Notes: generated from the sequence alone by a model not told the origin. DNA of 64,000 nucleotides from Shewanella donghaensis (GCF_007567505.1 NZ_CP041783.1:434001-498000); one strand, 5' to 3'; counted from the stretch's first letter, positions 18,601 to 27,567 are shown. A program made the numbers and translations.

Positions 18601-20488
18601 GGCGGGTGACGTATTTGGTAATGGCATGTTGTTATCTCGCCATACCAAGTTAGTTGCCGCATTTAACCATATGCATATCTTCATCGATCCAAACCCTGAT
18701 GTTGAAACAAGCTACATAGAACGTGAGCGTTTATTCAACTTACCGCGTTCAAGTTGGGAAGATTACAACACCAAGTTGATGTCTAAAGGCGCAGTTATAT
18801 TCCAACGTTCAGCTAAGTCACTTAAATTGACTAAAGAAATTAAGCTGATGTTGGATACTGATGAAAATACCATGACACCAAATCAACTTATGCAAGCACT
18901 GCTTAAAATGCGTGTCGATTTGATATGGAATGGTGGTATCGGTACTTACGTTAAAGCGACATCAGAAACACATTCTGAAGTGGGTGACCGTGCCAACGAC
19001 GCTATTCGCGTTAATGGTAACGAGCTAAAAGCAAAAATTATTGGTGAGGGTGGCAACTTAGGTGCAACCCAATTAGGCCGTATTGAATTTGCTGCCAACG
19101 GTGGTCGTGTTAATACTGATTTCGTTGATAACGTGGGTGGTGTTGATTGTTCAGATAACGAAGTAAACATCAAAATTCTATTGAACACTATTGTTGCTGA
19201 TGGCGAATTAACGGTTAAACAACGTAATCGCTTATTAGAATCAATGACTGATGAAGTCGGCGAAATTGTACTGCAAGATTGTAATGATCAAACCCGAACC
19301 ATTTCAGTGACTCAAGCGCATGGTGTATCACAGTTAAAAGAACACATCCGCTATATTCAGTATCTTGAGAAAGATGGTAAATTGGATCGTGCACTAGAGT
19401 TCTTACCGACGGATGATGAACTTGCTGATCGTCTGGCTAATAGCCGACCATTAACACGTCCAGAGTTATCAGTACTCGTTGCTTACGGCAAGATGGTATT
19501 GAAAGAGCAGCTTGTTACACCTGAAATCACGGAAGATACATTCTTGAGTAAACTGTTAACGGATTATTTCCCACAACAGTTGAAAGACAAGTATGCAGAC
19601 AAAATGATTTCACATCCGTTACGTGGCGAAATTATTGCAACATCATTAGCCAATGAACTTGTTAATGATATGGGCTTTAACTTTGTTCAACGTATGCAAG
19701 ATGAGACTGGTGCCACAGTCGCTGAAGCTGCTATTTGTTACACTATGGCTCGTGAAGTATTTGGCTTAGCAGCGCTGACAGAATCAATAACAGAGCTAAA
19801 TGGTATCGTCTCAGCAGATGTTCAAAGTGAGATGCTACATCAGTTACGTCGCAATATGCGCCGGGCATGTCGTTGGTTTATTCGTCATCGAAATAAAGGT
19901 GAGAATATTGAGCAAACAGTTTCGTTCTTCAAACCTGTATTTGAAGAATTAAAAGCCAATGTTGACCAATACATGATAGCGGCAGAAGTGATTGCTATTT
20001 CAACTGAAATAAAATCACTTGTTGATCATAAAGTGCCAGAGTCTTTGGCTCAAGTTGTTGCTAAAATGAGTACGCTTTTTTCAGCATTGGATATTGCTCA
20101 AATTGCTCAGTTAGAAGATAAGTCTGTTCAGTTAGTGTCTGAAACTTACTTCAGATTAGGTGCAAAAGTTGAATTACATTGGTTCTTAGAACAAATTAGT
20201 AATCAGCCAGTATCTAATCATTGGCAAGCATTGGCCCGTGCAGCGTTCAGAGAAGAGCTTGATTGGCAACAACGTGCATTGAGTTCAACAGTTCTTCGCG
20301 CATGTACAGACACTTGTGATGCTGATTCTATTATTAATCAGTGGATCGATAATAATCAGAAATTGCTAGAACGTTGGTTCCATTTACTTGCTGACTTCAA
20401 GGTTTCACAAAGCCATGATTTCGCCAAATTCTCAGTGGCACTACGTGAACTTAATTTATTGATTCTTCATTGCGAAGGGCCGAGATAA
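15644..20488 (+). CDS. NAD-specific glutamate dehydrogenase, large (180 kDa) type
   Basis: A 1614-residue catabolic enzyme that oxidises L-glutamate to 2-oxoglutarate and ammonia with NAD. The length matches the 180-kDa class known from Pseudomonas and Shewanella. The N-terminal half (to about 700) holds regulatory ACT-like and helical regions. The catalytic core includes GGKVARGGLRWSDRREDFR at about 807-825 and the nearby VPVGAKGGFV. A Rossmann-type segment with IGEGGNLG follows, and a helical C-terminal domain ends the chain. ATG 15644 follows AAGGAA. It stands alone, with terminators before (15397-15425) and after (20508-20536). Confidence 0.95.
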   Translation: MAFKDAMPSVLLENVVNLIHKKIPNTQAKQVEQFANCIYAHMSKDDLNARNDSDLYGAVLSLWNALNKSAKTNSHIRVFNPSQSKHGWQSTHSIIEIIQPDMPFLVDSVTMALNRMGITAHMMLHTPLALVRDEELVKEVSFIKDAPEATENVAVFLIEIDRQSSDLDIKAIGKELESVFADVVSSVDDWQQMSDKLSDTINTLPKQPFPGAKCEKDEAVSFLTYLNNHHFTLLGYRYYELKRVEGDVELVPDLDSSLGLMTRSRNNHSDHGLLLSTFSESARKEALDESLLVLTKSSTKSRVHRPAYVDYVGIKRFDKKGNVIGEDRFLGLYASNLYNRSPREIPLLAGKVERIMERSGLAQRSHDYKALMNTLENLPRDELIQSKEDELASVARGVLQMQDRDKLKVFVRKDGFGRFLSCLVYVSKDRYNTKLREDTQRILAQHFNSTEDVEFTTYFSESTLARTHYIIKVDNNNMDVDVAAIEKNLIEAARSWEDKLHSSLTNSLGEQSGTGLVKRYLNSFSPSYKEDVLPSSAVVDIQHLEALNDDHKLGMLFYQPQETALNDNKVRLKLFHKDEPIHLSDVMPMLENFGLRVINERPYEVKTADGATFWILDFLMTVQGAAIENLADSQVRFQNALSQVWQKQLEDDGFNRMVLATSLSGREVSILRAYAKYMRQIDATFSQSYIEETFNRYPQLADLLVKMFIRKFNPKLKTRTLSKFFEQIELRLEDVSSLDDDRIIRRYLDLINATVRTNFYQTINKADLKPYISFKFLPEDIPEMPRPLPKFEIFVYSPRFEGVHLRGGKVARGGLRWSDRREDFRTEVLGLVKAQQVKNTVIVPVGAKGGFVCKQLPTDGSREAFFNEGQACYRLFIRGLLDISDNIIEGTVVPPKDVVRHDEDDAYLVVAADKGTATFSDIANEIAIEYDFWLGDAFASGGSNGYDHKKMGITAKGAWESVKRHFREEGIDCQTTDFTCLAVGDMAGDVFGNGMLLSRHTKLVAAFNHMHIFIDPNPDVETSYIERERLFNLPRSSWEDYNTKLMSKGAVIFQRSAKSLKLTKEIKLMLDTDENTMTPNQLMQALLKMRVDLIWNGGIGTYVKATSETHSEVGDRANDAIRVNGNELKAKIIGEGGNLGATQLGRIEFAANGGRVNTDFVDNVGGVDCSDNEVNIKILLNTIVADGELTVKQRNRLLESMTDEVGEIVLQDCNDQTRTISVTQAHGVSQLKEHIRYIQYLEKDGKLDRALEFLPTDDELADRLANSRPLTRPELSVLVAYGKMVLKEQLVTPEITEDTFLSKLLTDYFPQQLKDKYADKMISHPLRGEIIATSLANELVNDMGFNFVQRMQDETGATVAEAAICYTMAREVFGLAALTESITELNGIVSADVQSEMLHQLRRNMRRACRWFIRHRNKGENIEQTVSFFKPVFEELKANVDQYMIAAEVIAISTEIKSLVDHKVPESLAQVVAKMSTLFSALDIAQIAQLEDKSVQLVSETYFRLGAKVELHWFLEQISNQPVSNHWQALARAAFREELDWQQRALSSTVLRACTDTCDADSIINQWIDNNQKLLERWFHLLADFKVSQSHDFAKFSVALRELNLLILHCEGPR

Positions 20489-20507
20489 TTATTTATAATA
20501 AGTGAAC

Positions 20508-20536
20508 AAGCCCTGGCAATTGCCGGGGCTTTTTTT
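20508..20536 (+). terminator. Terminator between the glutamate dehydrogenase gene and pyrD
   Basis: AAGCCCTGGC (20508-20517), AATT, GCCGGGGCTT (20522-20531), then T to 20536, with one G-T pair. The longest open frame for pyrD begins at 20502, inside this hairpin, which argues for the later pyrD start. Confidence 0.92.
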
Positions 20537-20552
20537 AGGTTTAGGAGAAAGC

Positions 20553-21575
20553 ATGTTTTTTTATAAAGTTGCGCAAAAAGTAATGTTCCAGATGGATCCA
20601 GAAGTAGCACATAATATTGCTATTGGTAGTTTGAAAAGTACTGGAAACAACCCTTTAAACCTATTTTATAGCCAAAACGTGAATGATAATCCAGTAACAT
20701 GCATGGGGATTAACTTTAAAAACCCAGTAGGTCTAGCCGCTGGTTTAGACAAAGATGGTGAATCTATCGATGCATTTCATGCAATGGGTTTTGGCCATGT
20801 TGAAGTTGGAACCGTAACACCTCGGCCACAACCAGGAAATGAACAACCACGTTTATTCCGTTTAAAACCTGCAAAAGCAATTATTAATAGAATGGGTTTT
20901 AATAATAAAGGTGTTGATAATTTAGTCAGAAATTTAATGGCTAAGAAAACCGATATTATTGTTGGTGTGAATATTGGTAAAAATAAAGATACCCCAGTAG
21001 ATGAAGGTAAAAATGATTATCTAATTTGCATGGAAAAAGTGTATCTACATTCAGATTACATCGCGGTTAATATTTCCTCTCCTAATACTCCTGGCTTACG
21101 TACACTGCAATATGGCGAGTTATTAGACGAGCTATTAATGTCGTTAAAAGCAAAACAAGCAGAACTTGCAGTAAAGCATAATAAATATGTACCAATAGCA
21201 TTGAAAATTGCTCCTGATTTAACCTCAGAAGAAATAGAAAAAATTGCTCAGTCGCTATTAAAGAGTAAATTTGATGGAGTTATTGCTACAAATACAACGT
21301 TAAGTCGCGATGCTGTGGTGGGTTTAGAAAATGCCAATGAGATGGGCGGATTAAGCGGAAAGCCATTAACCGATCTTTCTACACAGGTGATCAAACAATT
21401 AGCGGGTTATTTGAACGGTAAGATCCCAATTATTGGTGTCGGCGGGATTAATAGTGCTGAGGATGCATTAGCTAAATTTGATGCAGGATCTCAACTAGTC
21501 CAGATTTATACTGGGTTTATTTATCAAGGTCCTGGTTTAATTAATGATATTTCTAAAGCGTATAAATCTAAATAA
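20553..21575 (+). CDS. pyrD: Dihydroorotate dehydrogenase (quinone), class 2
   Basis: A 340-residue membrane-associated flavoprotein that oxidises dihydroorotate to orotate with quinone, in pyrimidine synthesis; E. coli has 336 aa. An N-terminal amphipathic stretch ([20 protein letters not shown]) marks class 2. The FMN barrel shows [24 protein letters not shown] and IGKNKDTP. The catalytic base is Ser175 in [11 protein letters not shown], the same number as in E. coli. ATG 20553 follows TAGGAGAAAG and lies just after the terminator of the preceding gene. The following gene is zapC, as in E. coli. Confidence 0.96.
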   Translation: MFFYKVAQKVMFQMDPEVAHNIAIGSLKSTGNNPLNLFYSQNVNDNPVTCMGINFKNPVGLAAGLDKDGESIDAFHAMGFGHVEVGTVTPRPQPGNEQPRLFRLKPAKAIINRMGFNNKGVDNLVRNLMAKKTDIIVGVNIGKNKDTPVDEGKNDYLICMEKVYLHSDYIAVNISSPNTPGLRTLQYGELLDELLMSLKAKQAELAVKHNKYVPIALKIAPDLTSEEIEKIAQSLLKSKFDGVIATNTTLSRDAVVGLENANEMGGLSGKPLTDLSTQVIKQLAGYLNGKIPIIGVGGINSAEDALAKFDAGSQLVQIYTGFIYQGPGLINDISKAYKSK

Positions 21576-21583
21576 TATAATAA

Positions 21584-21660
21584 GATCTAGAAAAGGATCC
21601 TTTGATCAAAAAATCTAGATCAAATTAAGGTGTAACGATCGTAATTACGATCATTCGATC
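21584..21660. repeat. Cluster of seven GATC sites in nested palindromes
   Basis: GATC occurs at 21584, 21596, 21604, 21618, 21637, 21649 and 21657: seven in 77 bp, where about one per 256 bp is expected at random. They sit in palindromes: AAAGGATCCTTT (21592-21603), the pair GATCTAGA/TCTAGATC (21584-21591 and 21614-21621), and the 16-bp perfect palindrome GATCGTAATTACGATC (21637-21652). The cluster lies between the pyrD stop and zapC. Confidence 0.8.
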
Positions 21661-21765
21661 GTTATAACTTAATGATAACTATATCAAAAATTATCAATAA
21701 TGTTTTGATATTGTCTGAAATATAAACTATTATTAGTTTGTATTGTTATAAGTAGGTATTTAAAA

Positions 21766-22299
21766 ATGTTATTAATGCCAAATAAGGACTGGCAGTGGGA
21801 ATATAATGAAAACTTTAAGAAATTAAGTATTTCATTAGGTTCCGAAATGGAGTTCTTAACCCCATATCAATCTAAAATTCTTATTCCTGATGCATTAATG
21901 ACATCAGAATTTAGCGTGGAACACGCAAAATTCTATATTAATCTACTTGAAACACTCCCAAAAGCACTTAATATCTCAGATGCTGCAGTGGTGCAAACTG
22001 CGCTTAATGCAACAGCTGCTCATTTTTTGCTTAAACCTCAAATGCCAAAGTCTTGGTTTTTTGATATCAGCCAAGAATGTGTTTTTTGTGAAGTAGGCAA
22101 AATATTTTCACTGAATGCCAGTGGCAAAACAGTATTAGTATTGGTGGTTGAAAATAGTCTTCAGGCTGCATTAGTGATGGTGTTATCCCGTGAATGTCCA
22201 CTTAACGAGACAAAGCTATTACATCAGTTTGATACAATCAAAGTCATGCATAATCGTCTTAATCCGCTGAAAAAAGCAAGTCATGTCGTGGCTGCTTGA
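21766..22299 (+). CDS. zapC: Cell division protein ZapC
   Basis: A 177-residue cytoplasmic protein that stabilises FtsZ filaments and the Z ring. DWQWEYNENFKKLSISLGS, LIPDALM and LKPQMPKSWFF correspond to conserved stretches of E. coli ZapC (for example LKPQMPKSW). It sits after pyrD, as in enterobacteria. The start at 21766 (MLLMPNKDW) is likely; an ATG at 21775 is possible. The 190-bp upstream region is AT-rich and carries the GATC cluster, so dam-dependent control of this gene is conceivable but not shown. Confidence 0.92.
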   Translation: MLLMPNKDWQWEYNENFKKLSISLGSEMEFLTPYQSKILIPDALMTSEFSVEHAKFYINLLETLPKALNISDAAVVQTALNATAAHFLLKPQMPKSWFFDISQECVFCEVGKIFSLNASGKTVLVLVVENSLQAALVMVLSRECPLNETKLLHQFDTIKVMHNRLNPLKKASHVVAA

Positions 22300-22729
22300 T
22301 CAACTATAACTCGATTATTCAGAGTCACTTCCAATCTTCCTGTTGCTTATAATATCTGTTTAATATTTACGTATTGTTAGCTAATAAATAGCTTCTGCTT
22401 AGGCTTTCTATGCTGTTAATCAGTCAATTTAATAGTTTTATTGACGCCTCTTTTTAAATTACTCCTAAGATATACACCTTACATCTAGGTATTCAAATCA
22501 ACTTATCCCATTAGATCATTTTAAACATCCATGTATTAACACTGTTTACATAGTTGATTTAACCATTTTCATTTGCCATTTAGATTAACGCATTCAAGGC
22601 AATTTTGAGAACGTCAATTCTAGGCGCAACTAGGCTAATAGTTATCGACTTAAAATTGTCATTCATGTTGTTAACTACTGCTGCGTTATTTGTTAATCTG
22701 TATTTAGTGATCAATAACTAGAAGTGGCG
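22300..22729. other. Intergenic, 430 bp, no gene seen
   Basis: AT-rich sequence with stops in all frames. I see no convincing RNA gene, terminator or repeat. It probably holds the promoter of the following acetyltransferase gene. Confidence 0.5.
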
Positions 22730-23212
22730 ATGAAAATGACTATATCTCCAATAATACCAAAGCAAGACTCCCAAGTGGCATCAATTATTAAATGTGTCGG
22801 GGAAGAGTTTGGCGCTGTTGGTGAAGGTTTTGGTCCATCTGATCCTGAAGTTGAGGAAATGAGTCAGTATTATCATATCGATGATAAAAGTGTTTATCTG
22901 GTAGCGACAATTGATAATAAAATCGTTGGTGGTGCAGGCATTGCGAAGTTTAATGACGACGATGAAATTTGCGAATTACGGAAGTTATTTTTATTACCTG
23001 AAAGTAGGGGCTTTGGACTTGGGAAAGGATTAACGGAACAATGTCTTAATTTCGCAAAAGAGATGGGTTTTAAGCAATGTTATTTAGATACTTTAGCATC
23101 AATGACTTCAGCAATTTCATTATATGAAAAAATGGGGTTCTCGCACTTAGATAAACCGCTTATAGGTACTATTCATGGCGGTTGTGATGTTTGGATGATC
23201 AAAGACCTATAG
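22730..23212 (+). CDS. GNAT family N-acetyltransferase
   Basis: A 160-residue GNAT protein. The acetyl-CoA binding motif A is visible as ELRKLFLLPESRGFGLGKGL (R-G-F-G-L-G), followed by a predicted helix and the C-terminal SAISLYEKMGFSHLD motif B typical of the fold. Substrate is unknown. Starts at 22730 and 22736 are both ATG, and a GTG at 22724 is also open; 22730 was chosen for its distance to the AGAAG upstream. It is isolated by long non-coding flanks (about 430 and 304 bp), so it is probably a single-gene unit. Confidence 0.82.
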   Translation: MKMTISPIIPKQDSQVASIIKCVGEEFGAVGEGFGPSDPEVEEMSQYYHIDDKSVYLVATIDNKIVGGAGIAKFNDDDEICELRKLFLLPESRGFGLGKGLTEQCLNFAKEMGFKQCYLDTLASMTSAISLYEKMGFSHLDKPLIGTIHGGCDVWMIKDL

Positions 23213-23516
23213 CAATAACAATTAGAAACATAACTAAACAACAAAGCTAATCAAGCAGGAGTCTTTCCTAAACTAGTTTATTACTATGTTGGTTCTTGAG
23301 AGCTTACAGATTCTTTCAACAGACGTCCTTTAATGACTCCGCTAACAATGGGAATTTTGCGTCAATGAACTATTTACACCAATTTTAAGTTAACTTTTTA
23401 GTGGTAACAATGGCTTATGAGGGAATCAAGATAGCTAATTTATTGGTTATGATTACACTTCACACACAACAAGTTATACCTGACCTTATCCAGCATTTTA
23501 ATCGGACAAATTTCCA
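23213..23516. other. Intergenic, 304 bp, no feature recognised
   Basis: No open frame, strong hairpin or repeat was found. It presumably contains the promoter for the next acetyltransferase gene. Confidence 0.45.
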
Positions 23517-24023
23517 ATGAGTATTAACATTCGGCTAGAAAAACCTAGCGATATTCAAGGTATACATCAAACTACCGTTGCAGCATTTCTTGAAGCGCCC
23601 CATACAGATCATACTGAACAATTTATTGTAGATGCACTAAGAAATGCTGGAGTATTGTCGGTTTCACTTATTGCAGAAGACTCATTTCAAATAGTTGGCC
23701 ATGTTGCTTTGTCACTAGTATCTATTTCAGATGGTTCAAGTGATTGGTATGGTTTAGGCCCTATTTCAGTTTTACCAATGCAACAGAATAAAGGAATTGG
23801 CTCTAAGTTAATGAATGCCGCACTTAAAGCGCTAAATAACCTCAACGCAAATGGCTGCGTATTACTTGGCGATCCTAATTACTATCGTCGATTTGGTTTT
23901 GAGCCAATAGATGGTCTAGTTCTACCTGATGTTCCAGTGGAATACTTTCAAGCTTTGTTACTTCAAGGTGCTAACCCGTCAGGTATTGTTACTTACGATA
24001 AGTCGTTCTCTGCTCGTGATTAG
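23517..24023 (+). CDS. GNAT family N-acetyltransferase (YhbS-like)
   Basis: A 168-residue GNAT protein. MSINIRLEKPSDIQGIHQTT opens the domain, GLGPISVLPMQQNKGIGSKL contains the Q-N-K-G-I-G acetyl-CoA loop, and LLGDPNYYRRFGFEP is the signature seen in the YhbS subgroup (COG3153). The substrate is not known. It is not closely similar to the acetyltransferase at 22730, so the two are not a recent duplication. It stands alone, with about 720 bp of mostly non-coding DNA after it. Confidence 0.85.
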   Translation: MSINIRLEKPSDIQGIHQTTVAAFLEAPHTDHTEQFIVDALRNAGVLSVSLIAEDSFQIVGHVALSLVSISDGSSDWYGLGPISVLPMQQNKGIGSKLMNAALKALNNLNANGCVLLGDPNYYRRFGFEPIDGLVLPDVPVEYFQALLLQGANPSGIVTYDKSFSARD

Positions 24024-24321
24024 AATTAATTGATTCAAGCTAACGTAACGTTTTGAATATTTCTATCGTCCAACTATGCATTCATTATTCAGATATTTCA
24101 TAAGTTGATGTGCAAAATTTTCGCCCCAATTTACTTGTCCTACAGTGTCATGATAAACGTAATCTTTATGCTTTTTTAAGTCTAGCCATTGTTAGAAAGT
24201 ATTAATAAATGTTAGTCATTAAAAGTTCGGTAAGTTTATCCGTATCAACAGTCTGTTTTTGCACGGTTCTCAAAAAACTAAGCTCTGAAATATAACTTCT
24301 ACTAGGGAGCTGGTTTACTCT

Positions 24322-24423
24322 ATGATTTTGGTGATGTCGGCTAGCAGGGTGAGCATAATTGCTTTCGGGCTAATGGGGGTCATAAATAATTCTAACCCAA
24401 TGTTTTTCCAAAGCTTCCTTTGA
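24322..24423 (+). CDS. Possible small ORF, 33 codons, unknown
   Basis: The frame encodes MILVMSASRVSIIAFGLMG followed by VINNSNPMFFQSFL. It ends 36 bp before the orphan terminator at 24460. The ribosome-binding site is poor. It could be a decayed piece of a dispersed repeat rather than a gene; I do not recognise a family with certainty. Confidence 0.25.
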   Translation: MILVMSASRVSIIAFGLMGVINNSNPMFFQSFL

Positions 24424-24459
24424 GTAGATGATGCGCAGATTTAGTTGCTTAGACTACTG

Positions 24460-24483
24460 CCACCTTATTTAGGTGGTTTTTTT
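24460..24483 (+). terminator. Orphan Rho-independent terminator
   Basis: CCACCT (24460-24465), TATTT, AGGTGG (24471-24476), then seven T (24477-24483). The nearest recognised upstream gene ends more than 430 bp away at 24023. Confidence 0.8.
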
Positions 24484-24746
24484 GTGAAAAAATTGCGTGG
24501 GTCATAAGTTGTATATAACAAGTTTTAGTTGTACGCTCAGAAAGTAACATTTTTTTAACAGCAATAAGGTTAATGCTAAATAAATCTAGAAGTTGGTCGA
24601 TAATAAAATAAGCGCTTATTTATTGAATGCTTTAAAGAGTAATACTCTATTTTTGGTAATGGGTTTCTTACCATTGGTTTAGAGGGAAATACTCTAATAA
24701 GCCAAAATTAAGTTTTGTCTCTATTCTAATAATATGGTGAAAACTG

Positions 24747-26393
24747 ATGAACTCGATATATCTCTTCTTTCGTCGAACTAGTATTTCAAACCGACTTATT
24801 GCAATGCTTGTAGTGTCTATCATTGCCACAATTTTGATGTTTTTATTTGCATTCAACCGCATTGATAATGTGTTAATTAATGAAAAAGAAGCTAAATTAA
24901 CCTCGTTGGTTAACACGGCAAGTTCTGTTATTAATCAATATTATCAACTCGCTCAGTCAGGCATTCTCCCTGAAGATGATGCGAAAAAGTCTGCTAAGTT
25001 AGCATTAGACAACTTACGATATTCAGGTAATGAGTATTTTTTCACAATCAATTTAGAAGGGGTGATGGTGCAGCATGCTTTTGCTAAGAAGCTTGTTGAT
25101 ACCAATGTCCTTTCCATGCGTGATCCAGAAGGCGTTCCGTTATTCCAATTAATGCTTGAAAGAACCCATTCAAACGAGCATGCCACAGTGAGCTATATGT
25201 GGAATAAACCGAACCAAGATTCACCCAGCCCTAAAATGAGTGTGGTACAAAGATTTAAGCCTTGGGGATGGGTCATTGGAACTGGGATTTATGTTGATGA
25301 TATTGAATCTCAAGAGTCTGAGTTTGTTATTCAATATTTAATTCTGCTATTACTGGTTTGGGTGCCAATATTATTGATATTATTTATCATTACTAAAAGT
25401 ATTTCTGAGCCAATGAATCAAACGATTAAAGCATTTGAGAACATTGCTAAAGGTGAAGGTGATTTAACCTTACGACTGTCTGAAGATGGTCAAGATGAAC
25501 TTAATAAAATTGCCAGCAACTTCAATATCTTTACCCATAAAATCCAGCAATTAGTGTCTTCTGTTGCGGTATCAGTATCAAACAGTAAAACCCTTGCTAC
25601 CAGCCTTTCTGCTGTTTCTACAGAAGCCAATCAAATTTCAACCAATGTGCAAATGGAAACAGAGAATGTAGCCACTGCAATTAATGAAATGTCGATGACT
25701 GCAAACGAGGTTGCTTCTAACGCTCAAATGGCGGCAAGCAGTGCCAATAATGCTGACAAGGAAGCTGATAATACCGCTCAAACTGTTGATAATGCCATGT
25801 CGAAAATTGGTTTGTTATCTAGCGAACTTCAGAAAACTGAAACTGTCGCCAAAGGGCTTCAAGTTAGTTCTAGTCAAATTGGTCAAATATTAGAAGTGAT
25901 TGTCAGTATTGCTGAGCAAACTAACTTACTAGCCCTTAATGCTGCGATTGAAGCTGCTAGAGCTGGTGAAGCGGGTCGAGGTTTTGCTGTTGTTGCAGAT
26001 GAAGTCAGGACTTTGGCGAGTCGCACCCGAGATTCAACCACTGAGATTAATGGCATTATTGATGCCATTCGAATTGCGATTGAAAATGTTAATCAATCGG
26101 TAGAAAAAGCCATTATTCAGTCTGATGAAGCGGTTGATGAAACAGAGAAAGTGGTTACAGCCCTTAATACCATTAAAGGTTCCATTGGTGAAATATCGCA
26201 AATGAATATTCAAATAGCGGGCGCAACAGAGGAACAAAGCTCTGTTATTGCTGAGCTTAATATGAATATTACCCGCATTAATGATATGTCAGTTGAAAAC
26301 AATGCGCAGAATGAACAGATATCCTTAAGCAGTGAACAAATAGCCCAAGGTTCAGCTCATCTAGGAGAAATAGTCGATAACTTTAAAGTATAG
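24747..26393 (+). CDS. Methyl-accepting chemotaxis protein with a single Cache sensor
   Basis: A 548-residue chemoreceptor. TM1 is at about 17-36. The periplasmic part (about 37-195) looks like an sCache_2 domain: [19 protein letters not shown], then a [15 protein letters not shown] segment. TM2 is at about 196-217, followed by HAMP (about 218-272) and a long cytoplasmic signalling coiled coil. The hairpin tip that contacts CheA/CheW is intact ([20 protein letters not shown], then [15 protein letters not shown]). sCache_2 sensors often bind small carboxylates; the ligand here is unknown. ATG 24747 was taken as the start, and the terminator at 26431-26480 ends the transcript, so it is a single-gene unit. 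Confidence 0.93.
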   Translation: MNSIYLFFRRTSISNRLIAMLVVSIIATILMFLFAFNRIDNVLINEKEAKLTSLVNTASSVINQYYQLAQSGILPEDDAKKSAKLALDNLRYSGNEYFFTINLEGVMVQHAFAKKLVDTNVLSMRDPEGVPLFQLMLERTHSNEHATVSYMWNKPNQDSPSPKMSVVQRFKPWGWVIGTGIYVDDIESQESEFVIQYLILLLLVWVPILLILFIITKSISEPMNQTIKAFENIAKGEGDLTLRLSEDGQDELNKIASNFNIFTHKIQQLVSSVAVSVSNSKTLATSLSAVSTEANQISTNVQMETENVATAINEMSMTANEVASNAQMAASSANNADKEADNTAQTVDNAMSKIGLLSSELQKTETVAKGLQVSSSQIGQILEVIVSIAEQTNLLALNAAIEAARAGEAGRGFAVVADEVRTLASRTRDSTTEINGIIDAIRIAIENVNQSVEKAIIQSDEAVDETEKVVTALNTIKGSIGEISQMNIQIAGATEEQSSVIAELNMNITRINDMSVENNAQNEQISLSSEQIAQGSAHLGEIVDNFKV

Positions 26394-26430
26394 GGTTAAT
26401 TGATTAATCTTCGTTAATAAAATAAATACT

Positions 26431-26480
26431 CACTTTATTTCAGGTTGGGATAATAACTCGCCTGAAATAAAGTGTTTTTT
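26431..26480 (+). terminator. Terminator after the chemoreceptor gene
   Basis: CACTTTATTTCAGG (26431-26444) pairs perfectly with CCTGAAATAAAGTG (26461-26474) across a 16-nt loop, followed by TTTTTT. The A-rich left flank could let it work in the other direction too. Confidence 0.9.
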
Positions 26481-26581
26481 ATTTACCATTTTGACAACAT
26501 CAAATTCTATTTGAAAGGGGGATTTTAACCAGGGTATTCATTTTACTAATGAAGTTCGATGTGCATAAAGTTAATATGACA

Positions 26582-26896
26582 TTAACCTTGTTTAATTATC
26601 GCCATTATATTAATCACCTCTTGGTAAGAGATTTTGTATTCTCTTGAAAGTTGGATTATTTTAGACTTATAGGTTTGAATTTGTTCTTGTTTAATTGAGT
26701 TTTTCTGCTTTTCTTCTACCATCTCTGATACGACTTCATTTAAGATTTTTAAACGACGTACACTATAATCAAGTGAGTTTAGATAGGTTTTCATTTGTTG
26801 TTTGTTACGCGCATTCTCTAGATTCTTAGTGGTTCTATTTTCGAAATCTAATTCATCAAATGCGTTAATTACATTTTGTAAATTTATATCAGTCAT
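26582..26896 (-). CDS. Small coiled-coil protein, unknown; possibly H-NS N-domain-like
   Basis: A 104-residue, highly charged, helical protein with Lys/Glu/Gln-rich heptads (about 40-85). The C-terminal part (about 70-100: EQIQTYKSKIIQLSREYKIS) faintly resembles the end of the H-NS oligomerisation domain, but there is no H-NS DNA-binding motif. I do not recognise a family with confidence. It is transcribed away from rraA, with 176 bp between the two starts, and lies opposite to the chemoreceptor gene. A truncated H-NS-like antagonist is one idea; a random conserved hypothetical is equally possible. Confidence 0.6.
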   Translation of the reverse strand: MTDINLQNVINAFDELDFENRTTKNLENARNKQQMKTYLNSLDYSVRRLKILNEVVSEMVEEKQKNSIKQEQIQTYKSKIIQLSREYKISYQEVINIMAIIKQG

Positions 26897-27072
26897 ATCA
26901 ATAACTACTTAGGATTGTGAGTAAATGAGTGCAATAGATGCAAGGCGACTCTGTTCTTCCATGAATAGTAAAGAGTATAAGCGACAGTCTATTCAGATTA
27001 ATGATTTGTTTCAATAGAGCATGAAGTTTATATTAACCATTAATCAATTTATTTTAGTACAGGGAGTGAAGA

Positions 27073-27567
27073 ATGTTAGATTTATTACCTGATTTATTTG
27101 ATCACTACGAATCACAGTTGAATTTAATCTCAGCTAATTGGAAAAGCTATGGTGGCAAAGGTATCTTTTTTGGTGAAGTGGTTACCGTTAAGTGTTTCGA
27201 AGATAACTCAAAAGTTAAATCAATTTTAGCCACACCTGGAAAAGGTAAGGTTTTGGTTGTTGATGGTGGTGGGGGTTGTCGACGCGCATTACTTGGTGAC
27301 ATGATTGCCGAGTCTGCAGCCAGAAACGAATGGGAAGGGATTGTGATATATGGTGCTGTCAGAGATGTTGGTACATTAGCCACGATTGATATTGGTGTGC
27401 AAGCGCTTGGAGCAAACCCAATAAAAACACAAAAGAAAGATGTTGGCCAAGTTAACGTCGATATCGAGATTGCTAGCGTCATCATTAAACCCACTATGAT
27501 GATATATGCAGATAGAAATGGTATTGCTATTACCGAAAAACCTTTAGATTTAGCGGTTTTAAGCTAA
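27073..27567 (+). CDS. RraA family protein (RNase E regulator-like / HMG aldolase-like)
   Basis: A 164-residue RraA-fold protein. FFGEVVTVKCFEDNS, GKVLVVDGGG, RRALLGDMIAESAARNEWEG and IVIYGAVRDVGTL align with E. coli RraA (161 aa), which binds and inhibits RNase E. Unlike E. coli RraA (AVRQV), this protein keeps Arg-Asp in AVRDV. As I recall, Arg-Asp belongs to the D-X20-R-D-X2-E/D motif of the related HMG/CHA aldolases. An Asp lies 21 residues before the Arg, but the last acidic position is Thr. Activity is therefore uncertain, and it may be a paralogue of a canonical RraA elsewhere. ATG 27073 follows GGGAGTGAAGA. Confidence 0.85.
   Translation: MLDLLPDLFDHYESQLNLISANWKSYGGKGIFFGEVVTVKCFEDNSKVKSILATPGKGKVLVVDGGGGCRRALLGDMIAESAARNEWEGIVIYGAVRDVGTLATIDIGVQALGANPIKTQKKDVGQVNVDIEIASVIIKPTMMIYADRNGIAITEKPLDLAVLS

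Larger units (their letters stand above)
24024..24746. other. Gene-poor interval with an orphan terminator
   Basis: 723 bp with no long gene. It contains a 33-codon open frame (24322-24423) and a strong terminator at 24460-24483 that follows no recognisable gene. It may hold the remnant of a lost gene or a small RNA. The last 100 bp presumably hold the chemoreceptor promoter. Confidence 0.5.

Noticed and set aside
20502..20552. Extended N-terminus for pyrD.
   Set aside because: It lies within the terminator hairpin of the preceding gene, and class 2 enzymes begin near ATG 20553.
21584..21760. GATC cluster as a replication origin.
   Set aside because: No DnaA boxes or AT-rich 13-mers in the usual arrangement, and the neighbours are not origin-linked genes.
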